Below are positions 20,601-29,326 of a stretch of DNA of 64,000 bases, one piece after another. Source of the stretch: a virus; IMG/VR virus record IMGVR_UViG_3300023235_001889, positions 1 through 64,000 of that record; one strand, given 5' to 3'. Position 1 is the first letter of the stretch. Each line of letters starts with the position of its first letter. The translations under genes and the position numbers were made by a program. The notes under the pieces were generated by a model, which saw only the letters and a list, made by a program, of their open reading frames with translations, had not been told where the DNA came from and ran no database searches.

Positions 20601-23600
20601 GATATAAATGTATCTTCTGGTTGAATCACTCTACCATCACGGTCTAATAAACTATAAACGCCGTTTATTATTTGTTCCATATTCGCAACAATTCCATGAT
20701 CACTTTTAAACTTAACACGTTCCGCAAGTGGACTAACAACCATTAATGAACCATCGTCCCAATTACCTTGTGACCAAAATAAGAATTGCTTACCAGATAA
20801 ACTCCAATCGTTTTGTTCATTTTGATCATAATCAAATCCATCAAATATCCATCCTTTTGATTCAAGATATATACCATATCCTATAAGAAAATCATAAAGA
20901 CTTTGTCTCGAATTGAATATAGTGCCATAAGGAATTGTATTAACGGTGTCTTTATAATCAGACGATTTCAAAACACGAATAGTTCCCACCTCGATGGCTA
21001 TTTGACGCGAGCTTTTAATAGGAATATTCATTGTAAATACTGGATTTAATGCATCGTATCCATTTACAGTCCATCCTGTGCCCACACGTTCTATAATAAC
21101 GCCACTATATAGCTCTTCGCGTATACTAGGTGAATTGTATAGCAAAGTAGTTACATCTTCCTGTGGAACAACGCCGAAGTTATCTGCCACCACTCTAGTT
21201 GAATTGGTATTGATAAATCCACCCATTTTATGAGCTAATCTAACATCAATATTACGAATAACATCACCAAATTTACCAGTTATAGATTGCCCATTAAATG
21301 TAACGTAATTGGTAATCCATTGTTGGATGCCATCAGATAGAACAACTTCGCCGCTATCCAATGTTTCACCATGAACATATAGTTCACTTAGACGTAATCT
21401 ATCACGAGTTTCGTCGCTGATCCATTGTTTATTCGTTTGTGTACCATGTGCATAACTATATACATTAGAGTTCCAACCCAATTCGATAAATCTGGATGGT
21501 TTCATCAAGTAACTTATTTGAGCTATCGCAAACGACCATCCCTCGCTGCGTCTAAACACCGATTCAGCAGGCCCATGATCACCAATTTCCCAATCTGCGC
21601 GTGCATCATTTACGCCGGGCTGTGAAACTATTCCAAGAGCAACAGGGTCTAACAACATACCAGAACCATTAACAGGTATGGTCACATCCGGTCTTTCATA
21701 TTTGGCATATATTCCAGCACGTGAACCCCCCGCAATACGCCCAGCTTTCATATCATTCCATAAAAATGTATTGCTGCTTGTATATGGTGCAACACCATAT
21801 CTATCGTTCCACCATTCTGGTGTTTGGCTAAATCCGAACATTTCCCAAGGGTGTGTGTTAGGACGATCCGTGTCATAACAAAATTTATATATGCCGCGCC
21901 AATAACCAGGAACGCCTTGTTTACTATAGTTCCATGTAAATGGGTCAGTGGGTGAATATATAGAATTTTCAGATAGATTTATATCATTAAATACCGCCCA
22001 TCGCTGTATTATAGGAGTTAATAATTTATTGAATTCTACTACCGAATATTCGCCGACATTATGATTAGTTGTATTATATATAGTCCAATCAAAATCTGGT
22101 AGATTTTCGGTTTTGTAATCATCAGGTATGGTGTTATATATATTGTTTTCAAAATCCAAAATAACATCATCACGAAAATCGTTATACGCTATAACTATAC
22201 TGCCGTCATGCATTTGTAATACATTCTTGGCTGGTGAATAAGTGGAATCAAGATATATACCGGGTTTGTATACTTGATATATACCCAATCTACTCGGACT
22301 TGATGGATGATATGTAGACTCATCGTTTGCGCGGATACCCATTCCACTCAATGAAAATGGAAAATCATTTATTTTTCCTAAATTAATAGAATCTAATGCA
22401 TCTTCAACCCATTCAGAAGGAGCTTGTGTATCAGAATGTATACCATCGTTGTTATATTCAGTTATCTTACGTAAAAATTTATTTCTAAATCTGATGTACT
22501 CACGTTCTACATAACGCACCGATAACATAAAATCGATAGCTCTATCACTCCCTAATGCTAAAGTTTTCAATAGCGGTGTGCGGTGTTGTAATATCCATTC
22601 ACCCACTGAACGATCCTGTGTGGTATCTCTCCAGTTATTAGCACCATTTGGTGTGCCTATCAATCCTACTTGATTATTAATAACACTTGTAAAATGAGCA
22701 AAATAATCACTATTAGCAATGTAATCAACTTCAATATTGTCTGGGTTGGCAGTCAAGTTTATTGGTATTTCATATGTTACGTCTTCGATATTATTATTAC
22801 TGTAGTAATATATTTTTATTATATCAGACTTAATCAATGCGTTATCGAAAATAATATTTTTACCACCCACTGTCCAATTGTCAAATTGTTGGATGCCATT
22901 AATATACACATCAATTAAATTCAAATCGGTAGGTTCGGTTGATAATGTTACAATATTAGTTGTTATATTAGAAAAATTCTCAATAATACGTTGATTGCTT
23001 TCCTCAATCCTAACATTCCAACCATTATTATAATTATTCATGACATCATCAATATTCCGAATATTGTAATAATAATACCCAACTTCTTCTTCTTGTGGTG
23101 TATTGAATGAATATCTATCAGTTACAAGATGATTTTCAAATATAATTTCACTAAAATCATTGAAAGTAAGTGGAATATTTAATACATCATCCAATGGTTG
23201 TCGAGGGTCATCATTTAATTGATATCCGAACACTTTGCCACCCACGAAATTACTTAATGGGTATTCACCAGGGTCTTGTAATTTAATAGCATTTGTATCG
23301 TATAATTGAAACAATGGATATTGATTGGTTGTTAATTTGCTTTGAGATTCCACCCAAAAATCTTCACTATCACTCCAATAATATGTTATACCTTGATGTG
23401 TAACACCCAATAATATGTTTATTTGATCTCCGTCTATGGGTGAGCCATCCTCGCTTTGACCGTCTGCAACCAACGTCAATGTTATACCACCGCCTACACC
23501 AACGCCATTTATTTCAAATACTCTATTCTGAAAAACAGTCGTTAATTGTATAAACGTAACATTACCAGTACCAAGTTCGCCAACGTCAACCAATGGTTCT

Positions 23601-25027
23601 ACAAATGTCATTATTTTTCCTGACAAATCAATATCTTGAATTGTGTATATTCCATCATTTGCTGTTGTTCCACTCATTGATATTCTCATACCAGTAGAAA
23701 ATCCTAATGTAAAGAAATTTTCAGCTAATGTGATAGCTACTGCACTACCAGTAACCTCAGTTAATGATATATCACCTATTGGTGCGGAGTATGACACATT
23801 ATAAAATGGATCAAATGTTCCAGTTGCCCATTCGAATCCATCTTGACCTAATTGTGGGTGTGGTGCAGACAATGCAGTTACGTTAAATTCGCTAGGGTCT
23901 TCAAAATCCCAGCCTTGTTCGTCCCATAAACCCTGTAAGGATGGCGTATTCGTGAATAATACTGTATCACCATCCCTCATATCTATGCCATCAATAGTAT
24001 AAGATTGTTGACCTAATATTTGAACTGCTGGATCAGTAGTAACATCATCACGAACAGTTGCTGCACCTCGACCATGTGTTCCATGATTATAAAGTTCCAT
24101 ATCTTTTTGAAATTCGATAATAGGTCTTGTTGCTTGTCGAGTTAATGCAATAGTAAGTTGTGATTGCGTTAGTTCATCGCGATGATACCAACGATTTCCT
24201 TTACTCCATGCATTATTATCAGAAGCGCCTCGTTCCATTACTATATAATCTGGATTATCGGCAGAAATTATCACTTCAAAGTCTGTTCCATCCCATGGAT
24301 TATCATCCCATCCTGAAATAACATCATCCCATCCCGCTTGATCTAATTCTGAATCAGTTTCTAATGCAAATGCAACTCCGACTCCACTTATTACAAATAC
24401 GCGATCATTATATAATGTTGAGATGTCTTCTTTAAATAATACTCTCATGCCATCTTCTAATTCTACACCTTGAATCGTAACAGGGTCGGCAGTTCCTATT
24501 TTATTACCAATATCGGTAATTTCGAGAAATATATTTATATCTGGTCCTGATGGGAACCAAAAATAATTGGTAAAATTCATTATTTTATCAGGATTGATTG
24601 GTGGGAGCCATGAATAAATCTCGGATTTAAATAATCTATCTTGATTATAAGTTAATCCACCTTGAAATCTTATTAAATCCAATAAATCATCATATACCAT
24701 AACGTTGGTTATTTCTGTTGTGTCTGGATCAACGCTAATCATTGATGGCTCAAGTTGATGCTCTTGGCGTTCTTTTGATTGCTCATTAATATAAAAATCA
24801 GTAGTCAAATCAGTATGAGTGGGTGTTCTTCCTATAAAGCCAGATATTTTTTCAGATATTTCTGGTTGAAATAGATTGTCGGCGGTCCCTGCAAAAAACT
24901 TTCTCAATAAATCAGTATTAAATACATCAGGAAGTTGCTTTATTATCCTTCGACGTTCAATTATATTGGCGCTTTTTTCAACATCAATTGCATCAACTGG
25001 TGTTGGTTTACCGTTATTTTCTTCCAT
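14687..25027 (-). CDS. Giant virion structural protein (3446 residues), baseplate/tail
   Basis: A single uninterrupted 10.3-kb frame follows gp6 with a TAATG overlap. The N-terminus (LPDVFNTDLLRKFFAGTADN, then ISGFIGRTPTHTD, LEPSMI and INPDKIMNFTNYFW) resembles large structural proteins that follow gp6 in marine T4-like phages. Position corresponds to T4 gp7/gp8, but the length is more than three times T4 gp7. Flagellin-IN-like repeats ending ALADLG occur at about residues 1880-2140 and 3095-3185. The middle contains many Asp/Asn/Trp-rich loop segments. Role in the baseplate or a long tail appendage is inferred from position. I cannot say which T4 protein, if any, it replaces. Confidence 0.7.
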   Translation of the reverse strand: MEENNGKPTPVDAIDVEKSANIIERRRIIKQLPDVFNTDLLRKFFAGTADNLFQPEISEKISGFIGRTPTHTDLTTDFYINEQSKERQEHQLEPSMISVDPDTTEITNVMVYDDLLDLIRFQGGLTYNQDRLFKSEIYSWLPPINPDKIMNFTNYFWFPSGPDINIFLEITDIGNKIGTADPVTIQGVELEDGMRVLFKEDISTLYNDRVFVISGVGVAFALETDSELDQAGWDDVISGWDDNPWDGTDFEVIISADNPDYIVMERGASDNNAWSKGNRWYHRDELTQSQLTIALTRQATRPIIEFQKDMELYNHGTHGRGAATVRDDVTTDPAVQILGQQSYTIDGIDMRDGDTVLFTNTPSLQGLWDEQGWDFEDPSEFNVTALSAPHPQLGQDGFEWATGTFDPFYNVSYSAPIGDISLTEVTGSAVAITLAENFFTLGFSTGMRISMSGTTANDGIYTIQDIDLSGKIMTFVEPLVDVGELGTGNVTFIQLTTVFQNRVFEINGVGVGGGITLTLVADGQSEDGSPIDGDQINILLGVTHQGITYYWSDSEDFWVESQSKLTTNQYPLFQLYDTNAIKLQDPGEYPLSNFVGGKVFGYQLNDDPRQPLDDVLNIPLTFNDFSEIIFENHLVTDRYSFNTPQEEEVGYYYYNIRNIDDVMNNYNNGWNVRIEESNQRIIENFSNITTNIVTLSTEPTDLNLIDVYINGIQQFDNWTVGGKNIIFDNALIKSDIIKIYYYSNNNIEDVTYEIPINLTANPDNIEVDYIANSDYFAHFTSVINNQVGLIGTPNGANNWRDTTQDRSVGEWILQHRTPLLKTLALGSDRAIDFMLSVRYVEREYIRFRNKFLRKITEYNNDGIHSDTQAPSEWVEDALDSINLGKINDFPFSLSGMGIRANDESTYHPSSPSRLGIYQVYKPGIYLDSTYSPAKNVLQMHDGSIVIAYNDFRDDVILDFENNIYNTIPDDYKTENLPDFDWTIYNTTNHNVGEYSVVEFNKLLTPIIQRWAVFNDINLSENSIYSPTDPFTWNYSKQGVPGYWRGIYKFCYDTDRPNTHPWEMFGFSQTPEWWNDRYGVAPYTSSNTFLWNDMKAGRIAGGSRAGIYAKYERPDVTIPVNGSGMLLDPVALGIVSQPGVNDARADWEIGDHGPAESVFRRSEGWSFAIAQISYLMKPSRFIELGWNSNVYSYAHGTQTNKQWISDETRDRLRLSELYVHGETLDSGEVVLSDGIQQWITNYVTFNGQSITGKFGDVIRNIDVRLAHKMGGFINTNSTRVVADNFGVVPQEDVTTLLYNSPSIREELYSGVIIERVGTGWTVNGYDALNPVFTMNIPIKSSRQIAIEVGTIRVLKSSDYKDTVNTIPYGTIFNSRQSLYDFLIGYGIYLESKGWIFDGFDYDQNEQNDWSLSGKQFLFWSQGNWDDGSLMVVSPLAERVKFKSDHGIVANMEQIINGVYSLLDRDGRVIQPEDTFISRDDDNTILVVPINGRYIFSARLFVTEYEHIITFSNSTIFNDLIYNPLLNLRQYRLKVFTTRAGGWDGKYDAPGYIITGNTLTPNFEKSVNDIRKYFSIENSVDRTVLESSARRLIGFQERDYLTGLGMSGDTQFQFYQGFIREKGTRLVIDKLFRNSDDDSGDITIFEEWALRLGEYGAVQDFAQIGFSLFEEEWRAEPQMINFIDFTTAENPDSKFDDIIEMTTDDDRWITRPPFDGLARFPYRTPTAEIRSKNSSYLFRTDVSVGGYVLDDEVTYHVNTIEERDEIFDTQKITLTAIDLAFGDLIWVDDISNYYDINDPNDINDDDPMVRYNNSFMVYRYTDTGLTFSLPVLPSDNGGTLVLSSADHGFITSQIVMIDSDEGTSPDINGSYVITVPTEVTGTTFTSLGELIEGMYITINGQRIDIICDTVDEIIALINDALVPHVSAYNSGDAITLVDIETADIVLTVGSDASVIGDVGATYTNGHIISISGTPVTLSTGTATALGTANATYTNSQTIDIDATIITLSTGTDVDSAIIDINLASVSGITAYKRSGGLVIEGESAFILAEGGGTALADLGLSVLTYDLVSTIDDAVTDITAALITDIVAVNEGAALRISNTTTSLVVADDGGDTAFADLGIVAGTYENVLNEIGLTAGTFVALSSDSFVIQNTISNDTNIGVHHGTLGVFTESRFVDIAARDAATINAVLGSITFVADDYVYVDTRTTISEIVPLWEVYVYNGASWDIAEYDNVERTQSSRIDVDLFSQSILYNNIEDITDARMSVFDPAKGLFPSQVTGDLSYRIEYDPAKYTDGDETVFQIDPTMSWNDSYVGKAWWDVSAVEYTIYDQGSNRQRRNNWGTIINGKSIDVYDWVKSPVPPLEWANYVEENADQPEESFEYKPSGDAFMADVSENPPYTKKTITDRTTKLDVTSYYFWVKNSETVPNVKTRNQSVAQIARSMTNPTLAGIPWFAPISNDAIIISGIEHLLTNTDSVYQLNYNITHTDINHHREWALSRDGDDSDVPTDRFWNKMRDSLVGYDVNNDIVPDPNLEQSRKYGNFIRPRQTWFVHREEAIRILFNAINIELLHQCIVDDRPTMFDNLNNTSVEPVLYVSGTKAVNMYDYHVGDNTERDTLATSAIISIGEQVWVDGITETLSFWKVYVYDGIDITTQKPIYTEIHSEAYKVADLWNIIDYFEIGFDEDTEASLTVDTIPEMNALIDPFDDMIVRVRDSNSDGTNVWAIYQYQPVDAFNPWALKAKEGCTIEFLIDVITDSTYGNVDTLTDQSGRDQALRVIIDALRNDILTNLEQNQMFYVMIRYVFSEQHLVDWVFKTSYILAVGLNQAANQNPVLTTDTTDNIIEFINEAKPYHTKLRDFTTKENFGIDDYITHVTDFDKPVYTDPDTNITRVLSLDIPADVAILSDSSSLQNDWFNNYIADSDNIRQGNVQILFDRVSCDASGGWDNLFGWDSGVNENWDLSTFALNETAADRIIRLYAPQPFSITDVDPATINPANDVSESKDIASLISGCGFKGTIVDGAGMVIDIDDIDNFLDGGAMLNPGAPINPDDIIVDGNLFIQPSSESNHPEELVLSIIGESISICVNSLEMFEVIGTDIHGGTYNNGETIDINGVIITLSSGVFPADAVIDITDAVINAAEGSAIKPISVSFDGTNMKILSSVDSIILVEGSGTALVDLGFTANVASQSVSGAPNTAFKHWLNSTKARESQSISPFFLTTLDAIFTDTDTDIFVTKTTGLQSTGALIVGSFVDGIPAYEFITYTSVVDNTISGLTRPNPITHNSGIVLVLNVDEFTVADWEFYRINDAATTTLAADFNLGDIEMEITSVVGLPKQKVDEDLMKIPGVIWIGGERIEYHRRDGTTLRYIRRGTGGTSAGLDSIYDSGGDLISNYLDVNVGDVIYPSGTRIIDGTQKQAIPGGYSWEASPAGLQSLDSTLSTFLKNGSGSC

Positions 25028-28000
25028 TATTTACCAATCCTTAGTATGTTATCATTAAACGATGTAACTATTTGTATATCAGACACCTTGGCGGAGCTTA
25101 TAAACACTTCATTAGCAGCAGAACGAACTTGAAATAAATCGCCAAATTTTTGTTCTGCGTCCAATGGTACCAACACAATAGAACTTATTTGTGTAGCTAA
25201 TCGTTGATGTATAAATGCAGACAATTCAGTGTAATAAAATGTCTCACCAAAATCAAAATTATTTATACCAAAATATTCATTCATAGTACTTATAATATCA
25301 GATTTTATTTGACCATCACTACTTGATGTGCCATCAATTTTTGTTACCTTAAATCTTGCACGCAAAGATTCGTCTGCTTGATCACCAAATAGTAATTTAT
25401 ATTTTATAGGATGCCATGATATTTCATCACTAATCATTTTATTTTGCACTTCTTCTGAAAATAAATTACTCAAATCTTCATTCGTTTGTGGTGTTGGGCG
25501 TGTATCGGCAGTGGAGCCAACATCAATCCATTTACGTATTTCTGTATCATACGCTATAGTCATAACATATATATCTATGACGTTTGTTATAGCAGGGTCT
25601 ATTCTATTTTGAATTGCCGAATAATGTTTCCATTGAAAATAAAGACTATTTCTACCACGTTTATATAAATATAATCCAGTAACCAACACAAATTCATCCA
25701 ATCCTTCACCTATTACTGATTGATAGAAATCTTCTGTATCGCGGAAATATATAACATCACCTTGTAATATAGCAGCATCAAACAATGATGGTTTATTTGA
25801 CGATGATGCTGGTGTTGGTTCTAATAAATCACCAGGATCAACATTATATGCAGACGCCACCGCATCAGATGGTCTAAACTCGATAAATCCATCACTGTTT
25901 GTAAATGATTCCCAGTATAATTCGGAGGCATCCAATGTATTATCTATTAATGGCAAATTTATTGTGTTATCAGCATCATCAGTTCCGTCACCAAATCCGG
26001 TTATTTTAGTAATAATCTCAAATAATGTTGGATCATCAGGTATACCATCTTCGTCTGTATCGGGATATGTTATTTTAATTCTTCTTGGATCAATATATCC
26101 ATCACTCTCTGTAAATACAGATTCTATATTAAATGAATAATCTATACCCAAACCATCACATGGTGTGATTTCATTAAATATTACACTATCTGGAGTAGTC
26201 AACAAATCAGCTTCGAATTGTGGATTAATCTTAAGTGTTTTAACGAAATCGCTTACAGACCTACCCGTATTTGGGTCAATGATGTTATTATTTTCCGAGA
26301 AATAAAATCTCATATCAATATCGCTTTCGTATATATAATCCATACCACGCGAGGTAAAACGCCAATTCGTTGGGCTAAAATCCGCCCTAATCAACCAACT
26401 AGAATCCAATGGCAATCCCAATTCACTTCCTGCATCATCAAATGAAAAATCAGTATCGATGTCCGCTATATTATCACCAGTAACGACAATCCATGTTTCG
26501 GTTGTGACATCATATCTAATACCGAATGTGTTATGTTGTGATAACTGCGATTTTATAGATGCGTGTTCGATATCACTAAATTGCGTTTTTAGACGCATAA
26601 TAATCAACTCAACATAATCTTCTTCATCAACACTTTCTGACAATCCAACTGAGCCATCACCATTGGTCAATATAGTATCACCATCACCTATGATGCTAAC
26701 AATAGAAACCCATCCGGCTTTATTAAATTTAACCAATGATCCTTCACCCATGTGAAATTCAGGCGTAGCAGGTGTAGCGTTTTCGCCTATTTTAATAGGT
26801 GCTTCACTAACATAATTCTGTTGGTCTACATCTGTAAAAAATCTACCTGTGCTGCTATTAACTGCATTTGTTGCAGATCGCCAATATGTTCCATACACGC
26901 GTGCAGGATACGTAGTTGGTGCAGCGGTAATTCCAAAATCCGCAAATACAATTCCAATGTCTTCTAATATTAACGAGCCGCCACCAGTTTTTTCTATATT
27001 AAGACGATCATTGTCGATATCCGCAGTAACATTTGTTATAGCTGCGCCGTTAATATCATCAACTATTGATTGTAGGTCGATTTGTGTGCTAGAACCCGCA
27101 GTTAAAACAACTGTATTGCCATCTATTATTATACTTTGTGGTAATGCATCGGTATTAACTTGAACACCCAACACAACCGCATCACCCGTCACACCTGCTA
27201 TCGCTGCTACTATTGCTTCCGTTGGTTCAAATCTAGGATAATTAAAATAGAAAAAATGTTTACGTTCAATTTTAGTTACTAATGGTAATATAATTTGATT
27301 TATTATAGTATCATCACTTAAATCTGATATACCATCAACGAGCGCCAATTCCTCAAGGGTATTATTAATATCAAAATATAACAATCCATCTTCGCCAAAT
27401 AAATTAACGTTTTGTGTTTTTCCGGTGGGATCATTAATATCTATATAACGATTAAATCCACTATAAATTCTATTCACTGCTTTTATTTTCGCCGCTTCTG
27501 GATTGCGCAATGGAAACACGTTATAATCTTCACCATTGACCATTCGATTTTGAACATAAAACCCTTGCTGTGCTATTTGTTTTATATTTTCAGTTTGTTG
27601 CGTAGGCGCGGAATTACTCACCTGTTCTTGTAGGGAGAAAGTTAAGCTAACAAAAAATGTGCTATTATCTATACTGCTTTTATAAGGTATATCAAGACGA
27701 TTATTTCTCATATTTTCTGGCTTGATTGTATATCGTTTGTTCGCCGATTCTCTATACCATGTTCTAAATATTCCAACAGGAACATTGCCATAACGTCCAT
27801 CAGCAAATTTGATATCTATTTTGTCATCTGGTTGTGTTATCACACTAAAAATATTGCGTATATCTTTTTCAACGCTATTGAATATGATATTACTACCAGT
27901 TACAGATGGAACCTTTTCCCACTTGTTTATAATAAATCCACTTTCGTCAATTTCTTGAACGAATACATCTGAATTATTGATATTCGTTCCACTTATGTTT

Positions 28001-28836
28001 AATATTCTATTCTCAATAGGAACATCTATCAAAAAATCTTCTTTTATTAAGGAACCTTGTTTAAAGTATAAGAAAAATCCTGTATTGGTACTAGCATTAC
28101 CTTCGCCATCATTTCTATAAATGATATTCAATGGATCGGTAGGATCGGGATCGCGCTCAAAGAAAAATTCATTGGTTGTAAAGTCTGGATTGACTATTTC
28201 AAAACCCAATGTTTCATTATTAATCACTGCGCTAAACGGAAAAGCTCTATTTGCAGATGAATCATTATTCAATGTATATAATTGTGTTTTTATACCACTA
28301 ACTGTGCCATCTTTTACCGGTTTACCAAAGGGAGCGGTAGATATAAATACCGCATTCAATACTAATACAAATTGTTCAAACCAATCAGGATTGTTCGCAT
28401 CATTCCATCGTATTGTTCTATTCGCTAAATTGGTTCCGTTACTATCAGTTACTGGTTGTGTTGTTGATATTTGCTCAACTTTCAATAAACCATTGGCGGC
28501 TATGTTGCGACTTGCATTAAACGATATCATACGAGCGAGTTTTAATACAGATTCACGACGTTCTGCGGTATCTAAAAAGTTTTCACGTGTATTCAAATCA
28601 ACTCTGAATGCCAATGATTGCCCTAAATATGCCAATAATTCAATTATTGAAATAAATTCAGAACTTTCAACCCAATCATTAAAATCTTCAGGAAAATTAA
28701 TTCTAATATAATCAACCATTGATGCACGGATTGTATCAAAATCATATGCTGAAAAGTTAACTTCAGTAAATGCTCTGTATATTACTTTCCAATCTTCTGC
28801 GACAAATAATCCACTCTGTCTTGTTGCTGTAGCCAT
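25027..28836 (-). CDS. 6: Baseplate wedge protein gp6-like
   Basis: The product has 1269 residues, about twice T4 gp6. The N-terminal region (DWKVIYRAFTEVNFSAYDFD, then SMVDYIRINFPEDFNDW, ELLAYLGQSLAFRVDLNTRE, RRESVLKLARM) is the conserved gp6 core of T4-like and marine phages. A flagellin-IN-like insert lies at about residues 545-645, and a calcium-type loop DTDEDGIPDD occurs further on. The C-terminal segment (FDFGETFYYTELSAFIHQRL, then SIVLVPLD) is the conserved tail end. It starts 13 bases after gp25 with a GAGGAT site. gp6 forms the inner ring of the wedge. Confidence 0.85.
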   Translation of the reverse strand: MATATRQSGLFVAEDWKVIYRAFTEVNFSAYDFDTIRASMVDYIRINFPEDFNDWVESSEFISIIELLAYLGQSLAFRVDLNTRENFLDTAERRESVLKLARMISFNASRNIAANGLLKVEQISTTQPVTDSNGTNLANRTIRWNDANNPDWFEQFVLVLNAVFISTAPFGKPVKDGTVSGIKTQLYTLNNDSSANRAFPFSAVINNETLGFEIVNPDFTTNEFFFERDPDPTDPLNIIYRNDGEGNASTNTGFFLYFKQGSLIKEDFLIDVPIENRILNISGTNINNSDVFVQEIDESGFIINKWEKVPSVTGSNIIFNSVEKDIRNIFSVITQPDDKIDIKFADGRYGNVPVGIFRTWYRESANKRYTIKPENMRNNRLDIPYKSSIDNSTFFVSLTFSLQEQVSNSAPTQQTENIKQIAQQGFYVQNRMVNGEDYNVFPLRNPEAAKIKAVNRIYSGFNRYIDINDPTGKTQNVNLFGEDGLLYFDINNTLEELALVDGISDLSDDTIINQIILPLVTKIERKHFFYFNYPRFEPTEAIVAAIAGVTGDAVVLGVQVNTDALPQSIIIDGNTVVLTAGSSTQIDLQSIVDDINGAAITNVTADIDNDRLNIEKTGGGSLILEDIGIVFADFGITAAPTTYPARVYGTYWRSATNAVNSSTGRFFTDVDQQNYVSEAPIKIGENATPATPEFHMGEGSLVKFNKAGWVSIVSIIGDGDTILTNGDGSVGLSESVDEEDYVELIIMRLKTQFSDIEHASIKSQLSQHNTFGIRYDVTTETWIVVTGDNIADIDTDFSFDDAGSELGLPLDSSWLIRADFSPTNWRFTSRGMDYIYESDIDMRFYFSENNNIIDPNTGRSVSDFVKTLKINPQFEADLLTTPDSVIFNEITPCDGLGIDYSFNIESVFTESDGYIDPRRIKITYPDTDEDGIPDDPTLFEIITKITGFGDGTDDADNTINLPLIDNTLDASELYWESFTNSDGFIEFRPSDAVASAYNVDPGDLLEPTPASSSNKPSLFDAAILQGDVIYFRDTEDFYQSVIGEGLDEFVLVTGLYLYKRGRNSLYFQWKHYSAIQNRIDPAITNVIDIYVMTIAYDTEIRKWIDVGSTADTRPTPQTNEDLSNLFSEEVQNKMISDEISWHPIKYKLLFGDQADESLRARFKVTKIDGTSSSDGQIKSDIISTMNEYFGINNFDFGETFYYTELSAFIHQRLATQISSIVLVPLDAEQKFGDLFQVRSAANEVFISSAKVSDIQIVTSFNDNILRIGK

Positions 28837-28849
28837 CTTATATCCTCAA

Positions 28850-29260
28850 TTAACCATTTATCTGTTCTGATGTTCCAATATAATTTCTTCTATCGAAATT
28901 TACTTCTAATGTATCGACTGCGTTAAATGGTGTATATAATAAATCAATATCTATTCTTATGCCATGTTCAAATTCAAACACTTCGATATTTTGCCGTTCA
29001 ACTCTTGGTTCTTGTGCAATAATATCCTGTGCATCAGATACAATAGCATCACGCACATCACTATCAAATGGCTCAAATAACAAATCCCAAATAATGCTAC
29101 CAAAGTCAGGACGCATAACGCGTTCACCTTTAATAGTGTGAAAATGATTTAACAAATCTCTCTTAATTAGTTCGATATCAACAATTTCAGTTTTGGGGTT
29201 TATTCTTCCATAAGAACTAAACCCCCTAAAAAGTTGTTTTTTGTTTATTTTTTGAGCCAT
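28850..29260 (-). CDS. 25: Baseplate wedge protein gp25
   Basis: The product has 136 residues, close to T4 gp25 (132). It carries the typical gp25/GPW core: IKRDLLNHFHTIKGERVMRP, DFGSIIWDLLFEPFD, and IIAQEPRVE with the following beta strands (IRIDIDLLYTPFN). gp25 joins the wedge with gp6 and gp53 and helps start sheath assembly. It is placed directly before gp6 and behind an exact late box, as expected for a late structural gene. Confidence 0.92.
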   Translation of the reverse strand: MAQKINKKQLFRGFSSYGRINPKTEIVDIELIKRDLLNHFHTIKGERVMRPDFGSIIWDLLFEPFDSDVRDAIVSDAQDIIAQEPRVERQNIEVFEFEHGIRIDIDLLYTPFNAVDTLEVNFDRRNYIGTSEQING

Positions 29261-29296
29261 TATATACCATCACAAATAACATTTATATTACTATGT

Positions 29297-29304
29297 TATT
29301 TATA
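29297..29304 (-). promoter_or_regulatory. Late promoter box TATAAATA
   Basis: An exact late box on the minus strand lies 37 bases before the gp25 start, in the only gap (66 bases) inside the baseplate gene run. Confidence 0.65.
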
Positions 29305-29326
29305 TATTTGATTATATATGGTTTTA

